Shown here piece after piece: positions 32,580 through 41,923 of a stretch of DNA of 64,000 nt. How positions within the stretch are numbered: the first letter of the stretch is position 1; each line of letters opens with the position of its first letter. Origin of the DNA: Sulfitobacter sp. LCG007. GTDB taxonomy: Bacteria; Pseudomonadota; Alphaproteobacteria; Rhodobacterales; Rhodobacteraceae. Location of the stretch: assembly GCF_040801785.1 (NCBI RefSeq), contig NZ_CP161805.1:2480001-2544000 (forward strand). The letters are read 5' to 3'. A program made the position numbers and the translations under genes. The notes beneath the pieces are model-generated. The model did no database searches and was not told where the DNA came from. It was given only the letters and a program-made list of their open reading frames with translations.

Positions 32580-34589
32580 ATGCCTGGCGGATCCGGGTGC
32601 GAGATCGCAGGGCGGCGAAGGATGCTGGTGCGCAGCGGCGGTTTCCTGACCCAGAGCCGGGTCCGCCGCATCCTGACGCTGAAGGGTTACGACATCGGGC
32701 TCGCCCGTCCTGGCCCGGATGACTGCGTCGGTGTCTGGGGCCAGAGTCCATCCGCGCGCCGGGGCGAGGCGCTTGCCGCCCGGCATGGCCTGCCGATCGT
32801 GCGTGTCGAGGACGCCTTCCTGCGCTCGCTCCATCCCGGCCGTGCGGGAGAGCCGCCGCTGGGCCTGCTGATCGACACCAGGGGGGTGCATTTCGATCCC
32901 GCGCGACCCTCGGACCTGGAAGAGATCCTCGCGGATCACCCGCTTGACGATACGGCGCTCCTGAACAGGGCGCGGGGCTGCATCGAGCGGATGCGCGAGG
33001 CCGAGCTCGGCAAGTACGCGGCATTCGACCCGCAGGCGGACCCGCCGGCGCCCGGATATGTGCTGGTCATCGACCAGGTCCGCGGCGATGCCTCGGTGAC
33101 GGCCAGTGGCGCGGATCGCAACCGGTTCCTGGAAATGCTCTTCCTGGCACGGCAGGAACACCCCGGCGCGCGGATTCTGGTCAAGCGCCATCCCGAGAGC
33201 CTTCGAAGCGCGCGTCCCGGCTTCTTCGACGCCCGCGATCTAGGCGAGCGCGTGCAGTTCGTCGACGGCGCACTCAGCCCATGGGCGCTCTTCTCCGGTG
33301 CGGTCGGTGTCTACACGGTATCGTCGCAGGCAGGCTTCGAGGCGATCTTCGCCGGGCACAGGCCACGCATCTTCGGACAGCCGTTCTACGCCGGCTGGGG
33401 GCTGACGGATGACGAGTTCCCGTTGCAGCGCCGCCAGCGCCGGCTGACGCGCGCCCAGCTGTTTGCCGCCGCGATGATGCTCTATCCCGTCTGGTACGAC
33501 CCCTTCCGCGACCGGCTCTGCGCGCTTGAAGACGCACTTGAAACGCTCGCCGCCGACGCGAGATGCTGGCGCGAGGATCGCCGCGGCTGGGTTGCCGGCG
33601 GCATGGTGCGCTGGAAAAGACCGACGGTACGCCGCTTCTTCGGACGCCACGGCCCGCTGCGTTTCGAGGACGATCCCCGCAGGGCGAGCGCGACGGGACT
33701 GCCACGGATGGTATGGGCAAGCCGCGCCGAGCCGGACGACGACGACGCCGTCCGTGTGGAAGACGGATTTTTGCGCTCGCGTGGTCTGGGGGCGGCGCTC
33801 AACGCCCCTTTGTCGCTGGTCGCTGACCGCGCCGGGATCTACTACGACCCCTCCCGCCCCAGCGATCTGGAAAGGTTCGTCGCGGCCCGCACCGACCTGA
33901 CGCCCGCGCAGTTCCGGCGCGTGCGCGATCTCATGCGCGCCATCACCTCGGATGGTCTCAGCAAGTACAACGTGGGCGCACCCGCCCCTGCCCTGCCCGA
34001 CGGGTTTCGCGTCCTGGTCGCCGGACAGGTCGAGGACGACGCATCCGTCATCCGCGGAGCGCGCGTCATCCGAACCAACCGCGCCCTGCTCGAGGCCGCC
34101 CGAAGGGCCCACCCGGACGCGATCGTGATCTACAAGCCCCATCCGGATGTCGAGGCGGGCCTGCGTCCAGGCGCTCTGGCCGCCGGGGATCTTGCCGATG
34201 TGGTCGCGCACCGTACCGACCCCGCGGATCTGCTCGGACAGGTCGGGGAGCTTTGGACGATGACCTCGCTGCTGGGTTTCGAGGCGCTTCTCCGCGGGGT
34301 CAAGGTCGTGACGACCGGCGCACCCTTCTATGCGGGCTGGGGGCTGACCGAAGACCGCGGCGTGGTCCCGCCCCGGCGCCGGGCCCGCCCTTCGCTCGAG
34401 GGGCTCGTGCATGCCACGCTCATCGACTATCCGCGCTATGTCGATCCGGTCACGGGCCTGCCCTGCCCCGTCGAGGTCGTCGTCGAACGGCTGGCGAGTG
34501 GCCAAGGGCCCGGGCGCCCTGCCGGTCTGCGGTTCCTGTCGGTCCTGCAAGGCCTGCTTGCGCGCCACACCGCCCCTGCGCGGGACTGA
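32580..34589 (+). CDS. kpsC: Capsule Kdo-linker polymerase, two-module (KpsC-like)
   Basis: A 669-residue protein with two related glycosyltransferase modules. The N-terminal module ends with FGQPFYAGWGLTDDEFP near residue 275 and the C-terminal one with TGAPFYAGWGLTEDRGVVP near residue 580; each has a preceding lysine/histidine motif (VKRHPES and IYKPHPDVEAG). In KpsC the two modules add Kdo in alternating linkages to the first Kdo laid by KpsS. ATG 32580 lies nine bases after the stop of the lipoprotein gene; ATG 32622 is a possible later start. The ABC exporter kpsMT and kpsE are not in the window. It ends nine bases before the convergent ribD stop. Confidence 0.9.
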   Translation: MPGGSGCEIAGRRRMLVRSGGFLTQSRVRRILTLKGYDIGLARPGPDDCVGVWGQSPSARRGEALAARHGLPIVRVEDAFLRSLHPGRAGEPPLGLLIDTRGVHFDPARPSDLEEILADHPLDDTALLNRARGCIERMREAELGKYAAFDPQADPPAPGYVLVIDQVRGDASVTASGADRNRFLEMLFLARQEHPGARILVKRHPESLRSARPGFFDARDLGERVQFVDGALSPWALFSGAVGVYTVSSQAGFEAIFAGHRPRIFGQPFYAGWGLTDDEFPLQRRQRRLTRAQLFAAAMMLYPVWYDPFRDRLCALEDALETLAADARCWREDRRGWVAGGMVRWKRPTVRRFFGRHGPLRFEDDPRRASATGLPRMVWASRAEPDDDDAVRVEDGFLRSRGLGAALNAPLSLVADRAGIYYDPSRPSDLERFVAARTDLTPAQFRRVRDLMRAITSDGLSKYNVGAPAPALPDGFRVLVAGQVEDDASVIRGARVIRTNRALLEAARRAHPDAIVIYKPHPDVEAGLRPGALAAGDLADVVAHRTDPADLLGQVGELWTMTSLLGFEALLRGVKVVTTGAPFYAGWGLTEDRGVVPPRRRARPSLEGLVHATLIDYPRYVDPVTGLPCPVEVVVERLASGQGPGRPAGLRFLSVLQGLLARHTAPARD

Positions 34590-34598
34590 GGCGCGCGC

Positions 34599-35696
34599 TC
34601 AGACGGTGGTCCGCGCCCAGCGGTGCATCACGTCGCCGCCGATGTCGCGCAGCGAGACAAGGCGGTAGCGCGGCGCCTCCGACAACCGGCCCAGACCCAT
34701 GGCCCCGATCGAGGGCAGGCCCTCGGCGCCGATGACGATCCCCGCAGTGAAGCCCACGATCTCGTCGACCAGATCGGCCTCGACCAGCGCCGCCGCAAGC
34801 GCCGACCCGCCTTCGCAGAAGATGCGCGTCAAACCATGCCCCGCGAGACCGCGCAGCACATCTTCGGGATCGAGCTGTCCGCCCTTCGTCCCGCAGGGGA
34901 TCAGCGTCGCGCCGAGGTCGGACCAGGTCCCCATCAGCGCCCGGTCAGCGTTACGGCCATGGCAGAGGATCAGCGGCACCTGTCGGGCGGATCTGGCAAG
35001 ATTGCCCATCAGGGGCAGGTCGAGCCTGCGGCTGACGACCACCCGCGAGGGCTGCCGGTCGATGCCAAGCTCGCGGACGGTCAGGGAAGGATCGTCCTTG
35101 CGCGCCGTCCCGCCGCCCACCATCACCGCGTCGTGGCGCGCCCTCATTGCATGTACGGCACGCCGCGCACCCGGCCCGGTGATCCACTGGCTCTGGCCGG
35201 TCCCGGTGGCGATGCGCCCGTCGAAGCTCGCCGCCAGCTTGAGGGTGACAAAGGGCCGCTCACGCTCGACCCGGGCGAAGAATCCGGCGTTGGCGTCGCG
35301 CGCCGCGCTTTCCATCAGGCCGGTTTCGACCGCGATACCTGCCGCCTCGAGCCGTGCGATGCCTTTCCCGGACACTCTCGGGTCGCTGTCCCGCGTCGCG
35401 ACGAACACACGCGCCACCCCCGCTTCGATCAGCGCATCGGCACAAGGCGGGGTCTTGCCGTGATGGGCGCAGGGCTCGAGCGTGACATAGACATCCGTGC
35501 CCCGCGCCGCCGGACCGGCCTGCCGCAGCGCCTCTGTCTCGGCATGGGGTCGGCCTCCGGGCTGCGTCCAGCCGCGCCCGACAATACGCCCGTCCCTGAC
35601 GATCACGCAGCCCACGGCCGGGTTCGGCCAGACCGCCCCCTGCCCGCGCCGCCCCAGCGACAGCGCAAGCGCCATGTATCGCGGATCAGGCGTCAC
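34599..35696 (-). CDS. ribD: Bifunctional riboflavin deaminase/reductase RibD
   Basis: A 365-residue enzyme of two domains. Residues 1 to about 145 are the zinc deaminase: HAETEA with H51 and E53, and [11 protein letters not shown] with C76 and C85 as ligands. The remainder is the NADPH-dependent reductase ([38 protein letters not shown]). It converts diaminohydroxyphosphoribosylaminopyrimidine to the ribitylamino form. Its ATG overlaps the nrdR stop by four bases (ATGA). In related genomes ribD is expected to be followed by ribE; here the capsule genes intervene. Confidence 0.95.
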   Translation of the reverse strand: MTPDPRYMALALSLGRRGQGAVWPNPAVGCVIVRDGRIVGRGWTQPGGRPHAETEALRQAGPAARGTDVYVTLEPCAHHGKTPPCADALIEAGVARVFVATRDSDPRVSGKGIARLEAAGIAVETGLMESAARDANAGFFARVERERPFVTLKLAASFDGRIATGTGQSQWITGPGARRAVHAMRARHDAVMVGGGTARKDDPSLTVRELGIDRQPSRVVVSRRLDLPLMGNLARSARQVPLILCHGRNADRALMGTWSDLGATLIPCGTKGGQLDPEDVLRGLAGHGLTRIFCEGGSALAAALVEADLVDEIVGFTAGIVIGAEGLPSIGAMGLGRLSEAPRYRLVSLRDIGGDVMHRWARTTV

Positions 35697-36157
35697 CCTT
35701 CGGGCGGTTCGGGGCGCAATTCGCTGACGAACTTGTCGAAATCGTCGGCCGCCTGGAAATTCTTGTAGACGCTTGCAAAGCGCACGTAGGCGACGGTGTC
35801 GATCCGCGCGAGGGCCTCCATCACGATCTCGCCGATTGTCTTCGAGGGAATGTCGGTCTCGCCCATGCTCTCCAGCCGCCGCACGATGCCCGAGATCATC
35901 TGGTCGATGCGTTCGGGTTCGATGGGCCGCTTCTGCATCGAGATGCGGATCGAGCGTTCGAGCTTGTCACGGTCGAAATCCTCGCGCTTGCCCGACGACT
36001 TTATGACAACCAGATCGCGCAGCTGAACCCGTTCGTAGGTGGTGAAGCGGCCGCCGCAGGCCGGACAGAAGCGGCGTCTGCGGATCGACACATGATCCTC
36101 TGCCGGACGGCTGTCCTTGACCTGGGTGTCGATATTTCCGCAAAACGGGCAGCGCAT
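35693..36157 (-). CDS. nrdR: Transcriptional repressor NrdR
   Basis: A 154-residue regulator. An N-terminal zinc ribbon with C3, C6, C31 and C34 ([21 protein letters not shown]) precedes the ATP-cone domain ([20 protein letters not shown]) that senses ATP and dATP. It represses ribonucleotide reductase genes through NrdR boxes. It is first of the nrdR-ribD pair with a four-base overlap. The 132 bases upstream contain no evident NrdR box, so self-control is not supported. Confidence 0.95.
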   Translation of the reverse strand: MRCPFCGNIDTQVKDSRPAEDHVSIRRRRFCPACGGRFTTYERVQLRDLVVIKSSGKREDFDRDKLERSIRISMQKRPIEPERIDQMISGIVRRLESMGETDIPSKTIGEIVMEALARIDTVAYVRFASVYKNFQAADDFDKFVSELRPEPPEG

Positions 36158-36289
36158 CGCGTTCCCTCTTCCCTTGCCGCATTTGTGGGGTCTGCGACCC
36201 TATTGCCTACACTTATAGGAAACAGGCTAGGTTTTGGGTAGAGGGCAATTGCCTCCCAACATCTGGTGGGGCCTTTGGGCAACGTGGCG

Positions 36290-36709
36290 TCAACCGTCGG
36301 TGGAAAAATGTGCCGCAACCCGGCGCTCATGGGGCGCGGCGCGATGCTCGAAGAGATAGATCCCCTGCCATGTGCCGAGCCGCATGTGCCCTTTGCTCAC
36401 CGGAATCGAGAGAGATACCGGCAGGAGCGCCGCCTTGATATGCGCCGGCATGTCGTCGGGGCCTTCCATGACATGGGTGAGATAGGACATCTCTGGCCGG
36501 TCCGCCCGCGGAACCAACCGGTCGAAAAAGGCGGCAAGGTCGGTCTGCACGTCCGGGTCGGCATTTTCCTGGATCAGCAGCGAGGCCGAGGTGTGCCGGA
36601 TCATCAGCGTCAGCAGCCCGTCGCCGTGCCCCGAGAGCCAATGCGCCACGTCACGGGTGAACTCGTAAACTCCGGCCCCGCGCGTGGCGATATGGAACTC
36701 GGTCAGCAC
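36290..36709 (-). CDS. YjbQ (UPF0047) family protein
   Basis: A 139-residue single-domain protein. GLLTLMIRHTSASLLIQENAD and YLTHVMEGPDDMPAHIKAAL are the two conserved blocks of YjbQ proteins; the histidines in them, together with the HM in KGHMRLGTWQGIYLFEHR, line a shared site. Some relatives show a weak thiamine-phosphate synthase activity, but the true role is unclear. The gene is separate from the pair nrdR-ribD by 132 bases and followed 16 bases on its 5' side by a small secreted protein gene on the same strand. Confidence 0.9.
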   Translation of the reverse strand: MLTEFHIATRGAGVYEFTRDVAHWLSGHGDGLLTLMIRHTSASLLIQENADPDVQTDLAAFFDRLVPRADRPEMSYLTHVMEGPDDMPAHIKAALLPVSLSIPVSKGHMRLGTWQGIYLFEHRAAPHERRVAAHFSTDG

Positions 36710-36725
36710 CTGCGACCCCGACGCC

Positions 36726-37142
36726 TCAGAACCCGAGCTTTTCTTCGAGCACGTCCCGGCAAAACGTCTGGGCCTGGTTCGCGGAGAGGTTTGTTCCGGT
36801 CGTCGTGATCGAGGCCGAGAAGGAGGGACCGGGATTGCCCGCAGCCTCGGGCGAGATGGTGAAAGTCGTTCCCCTGCGGCCGTTCACGGTCTGGGCCGGC
36901 CCGCTCCTGCGGATCAGAAAGATCCGGGCCCGGCGCGGATCGCCGAGCACATGGCGCACGTAATCCCCGCCCGCGCACCAGATGTCGCGCACGCCGGAAT
37001 CCGAGCGTTCGATGACCTCGAAGCTGGTCTGGCTCAGCGGAACGACAGAGAGACGGTTGACCGACTTGAACACCTGCTGCGCCTGGGCGGTGATGGGAAG
37101 AAGGGCTGCGAGTGCAACAGCGGCGATACGGTACATGTTCAT
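36726..37142 (-). CDS. Small secreted protein of unknown function
   Basis: A 138-residue protein with a clear signal peptide (MNMYRIAAVALAALLPITAQ, cleavage after AQA near residue 22). The mature part has two cysteines far apart (WCAGGDYVRHVLG and FCRDVLEEKLGF) that could form a disulphide, and a basic central strand region (RARIFLIRRSGPAQTV). I do not recognise a family. An ATG two codons downstream is an alternative start. It precedes the yjbQ gene on the same strand by 16 bases. Confidence 0.72.
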   Translation of the reverse strand: MNMYRIAAVALAALLPITAQAQQVFKSVNRLSVVPLSQTSFEVIERSDSGVRDIWCAGGDYVRHVLGDPRRARIFLIRRSGPAQTVNGRRGTTFTISPEAAGNPGPSFSASITTTGTNLSANQAQTFCRDVLEEKLGF

Positions 37143-37213
37143 ACTCCTGGATATTTCCCCGGGAAGTAGAACACGACGAGTCGGATTCCAAGCCGGACCC
37201 CCCGTAAGCCTAG

Positions 37214-37241
37214 AAGCCTGCCGGGGGTATCCGGCAGGCTT
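37214..37241 (-). terminator. rpoD terminator
   Basis: An 11-bp perfect stem AAGCCTGCCGG/CCGGCAGGCTT (37214-37224, 37231-37241) with a 6-base loop, 11 bases after the rpoD stop. The stem is almost the same as that of the rpoH terminator at 18708-18736 (AAGCCTGGCGG). Confidence 0.75.
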
Positions 37242-37251
37242 CGAGCAATTT

Positions 37252-39234
<1,983 letters not shown>

Positions 39235-39356
39235 ACGACGCTCCTCTGGAAGCTGGATGATTCGAATCAACGAATCACCGGTAACCATCTAGTGAATTCC
39301 CCCGATTCGGCCACCCGTCACCGGGGACTTTTTGGGGATTTCTCGTTCAAATGTGG

Positions 39357-41309
39357 TTAACGACCCGGTTTTCGTGACCGAATCGCTGCAATCAGGGACT
39401 CGAATGTATCGCGCTCCTCGCGGCTGATTCGCGCGCCATTCTCGCCCAGGTCGAATTCGACCCTGTCTTCCTGACCGCTGCGCTGCGCCCGCTCCGCCGC
39501 ACGCGCGGCCTCGGCAAGTCGCCAGGTCAGGCCTTCGTCGGCCACTCCGCCGATATCCTCCGAGGCCTCTGCGATTTCGGCCCTCAGCCCGCGCGCGCTC
39601 TGCAGCTTCGACAGCTCCTCGGCAAGGGTGGCTCGGGCGCTGTCGCTACTGCCGGGCGTGCGAATGCACGGAATTATGGCCACATGGCTTTGACGCAGGA
39701 GCATTTCAAGGGGCTCGTCCCCGGGTTTGCGCGAAAGACGTGCCCGCGCCTCGTCCTCTTCGAGCCCGATGGCGTCGAGCAGTTCGTCTCGCAGGGCAAG
39801 GTGGCCCGGATCGACGCAATTCATGGTTTCGAGCGCGGATTCGAATTCCTCGGTGAGCTGCGGATAGCAGACGAGCACCGCGAGAATGATCGATTCGCGC
39901 AGATTTTCGGCCGCGTCCTCTCCGCCGCCCTGCACCAGGACGGAGGCCTTTGTCGTCGACCGCACCGGTGCCGGCACGGCCCGCCCCCATCGACCGTCCG
40001 GGCGCGGGCGGGCGGGACGCTGCGGGCGGAACAGCTGCCAGCGCAGGTCCTTTATCTCCTGCCCGTAGTGTCTGCGGATCGACGGATCGCGGATCGTCTC
40101 GATGCGCCCGCGCAAGGCCAGGTCGAGCGCAGCCCTGCGTTCGGGACTGTCGAATACCTTGCCCTCGGTCTCGCGGCTCCAGAGCAGCCGCACCATCGGC
40201 TGGGCCGCGTCGATCAGCGCCTGCATCGCACCGGCGCCCCTGCTCCTGACCAGATCGTCCGGGTCCTGACCCTCGGGCAGGATCGCGAAGCGCAGCGAAT
40301 TGCCGGCCTCGAGCAGGGGCAGCGCGAGGTCGATCAGCCTCATGGCGGCCGCGATGCCCGCCTTGTCCCCGTCGAGCGCGATCACCGGCTCGGGTGCGAT
40401 GCGCCATAAAAGCTGCAATTGCGACTCTGTGATCGCCGTGCCGAGGGGCGCGACAGCGGCCTCGAAGCCCGCTTCGGACAGCGCGATGACGTCCATGTAG
40501 CCTTCGGCCACGATCAGCGGCGCGCCTTTTCCGGCCGCCGCACGCGCGGGGGCGTGGTTGTAAAGGCTGCGACCCTTGTCGAAGAGGAGGGTCTCGGGCG
40601 AGTTGAGGTACTTGGCGTTGTCGTTCGGGTCCATCGCCCGCCCGCCGAAGGCGATGGCGCGCCCGCGGGCATCGCGGATCGGGAAGATGATGCGGTTGCG
40701 GAAGGTGTCGTAGGGCCTGCCTCCCTTGTTCGACGGCTTTGCGAGACCCGCCTCGAGGATCATCCTGTCGTCGACGCCCTTCGATTTGAGATGATCCCAA
40801 AGACCCTGCCAGGCGTCCGGAGCAAAGCCGATCTCCCAGCGTTCCCAGGCCGCTTCGCCGAGACCGCGCTTGCCCGACAGGTAGTCCCGCGCCGCTCGGG
40901 CGGCACCGGTCTTGAGCTGGAGGCGGAAGAACTGCACCGCCTGCTCCATGACGTCGACCAGTTCCGTGCGCCTGTCCGCCTTCTGCTGCTCCTGCGGGTC
41001 CCGCTTCGGGATCGGCATGCCGGCCTCGCGGGCGAGGATCTCGACAGCTTCCATGAAACCGACGTTCTCGGTTTCCTGCACGAAACTGATGGCGTCGCCC
41101 TTCGCGTGACAGCCGAAACAGTGATAGAAACCCTTGCGGTCGTCGACATGGAAGCTTGCCGACTTTTCCTGATGGAAGGGACACGGCGCCCACATGTCGC
41201 CCTTGCCCTGATTGGACTTGCGCGCGTCCCACATGACCTTCCGGCCCACCACCTGAGCGAGGCTCAGTCGGGTCTTGAGTTCGTCGACAAATCCCGGGGG
41301 CAGAGTCAT
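39357..41309 (-). CDS. dnaG: DNA primase
   Basis: A 650-residue replication primase. The N-terminal zinc ribbon CPFHQEKSASFHVDDRKGFY with C43, H46, C64 and C67 recognises the template. The catalytic TOPRIM part has APLIVAEGYMDVIALSEAGF and VIALDGDKAGIAA with the metal-binding acidic residues. The C-terminal region that meets DnaB helicase is variable and present from about residue 450. It is the first gene of the pair with rpoD. Confidence 0.96.
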   Translation of the reverse strand: MTLPPGFVDELKTRLSLAQVVGRKVMWDARKSNQGKGDMWAPCPFHQEKSASFHVDDRKGFYHCFGCHAKGDAISFVQETENVGFMEAVEILAREAGMPIPKRDPQEQQKADRRTELVDVMEQAVQFFRLQLKTGAARAARDYLSGKRGLGEAAWERWEIGFAPDAWQGLWDHLKSKGVDDRMILEAGLAKPSNKGGRPYDTFRNRIIFPIRDARGRAIAFGGRAMDPNDNAKYLNSPETLLFDKGRSLYNHAPARAAAGKGAPLIVAEGYMDVIALSEAGFEAAVAPLGTAITESQLQLLWRIAPEPVIALDGDKAGIAAAMRLIDLALPLLEAGNSLRFAILPEGQDPDDLVRSRGAGAMQALIDAAQPMVRLLWSRETEGKVFDSPERRAALDLALRGRIETIRDPSIRRHYGQEIKDLRWQLFRPQRPARPRPDGRWGRAVPAPVRSTTKASVLVQGGGEDAAENLRESIILAVLVCYPQLTEEFESALETMNCVDPGHLALRDELLDAIGLEEDEARARLSRKPGDEPLEMLLRQSHVAIIPCIRTPGSSDSARATLAEELSKLQSARGLRAEIAEASEDIGGVADEGLTWRLAEAARAAERAQRSGQEDRVEFDLGENGARISREERDTFESLIAAIRSRKPGR

Positions 41310-41374
41310 GCCCTTCTATATCACGGCGCGCCCGGCCACTGTCCAGCGATGCCAGGCCAAAAGCTGTGGACGGA

Positions 41375-41923
41375 TCAGCCGTGTCTGGCGTGGACCCGCG
41401 CCATCGCTTCGGAAAGCTCGTGAATGAGGGTCGCGGCCATCGATCGGAAGACGATGATCAGAAAGGCATTTTCCGCGGTCCGCGTGATCGAGGCGTTCAT
41501 ATGCCCGACAAGACTGCGCGCGGTACGCCCCGGCCCGAATTGCGCAATCCGCAGGTCCAGCGGCACCAGCCGCGCGAGAACGGCCTCGGCCCCCGCGCCC
41601 GAAAGCTCGACAGCCGCCCAGGCGTCGGACTGGTCCACGAGGGCGGCATGCCGCGCAAGCTTCGGATCCGGTTCAATCCCGCTCAGCAACGCCGTCTCGC
41701 GCCCGAACCAGATGACGCGGCGTCCCGATCTCTCGGACGATGTTCCCGGCTCGGGCCAGGGGAATCCATGCGCCGACTTCAGCGCCTTCGACAGTTGGGC
41801 GGTCTTGCCGCGAAAGGGAGATACGGCAGTGATCGCGCCGATGCCGGGCTCGCGCAGCATCATCTCGCCAATGCCGAGGGGAAGTGCTTCCCAGCAAGGG
41901 GTTACGGCATCAAGTTCAACCAC
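41375..41923 (-). CDS. soxG: Sarcosine oxidase gamma subunit
   Basis: A 182-residue subunit of the heterotetrameric sarcosine oxidase. WAAVELSGAGAEAVLARLVP and PGRTARSLVGHMNASI are conserved SoxG segments; the fold is GcvT-like without catalytic residues. The start overlaps the 3' end of soxA by 8 bases, and it is the last gene of soxB-soxD-soxA-soxG. The complex oxidises sarcosine to glycine, with transfer of the methyl carbon to tetrahydrofolate and release of peroxide. Confidence 0.9.
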   Translation of the reverse strand: MVELDAVTPCWEALPLGIGEMMLREPGIGAITAVSPFRGKTAQLSKALKSAHGFPWPEPGTSSERSGRRVIWFGRETALLSGIEPDPKLARHAALVDQSDAWAAVELSGAGAEAVLARLVPLDLRIAQFGPGRTARSLVGHMNASITRTAENAFLIIVFRSMAATLIHELSEAMARVHARHG

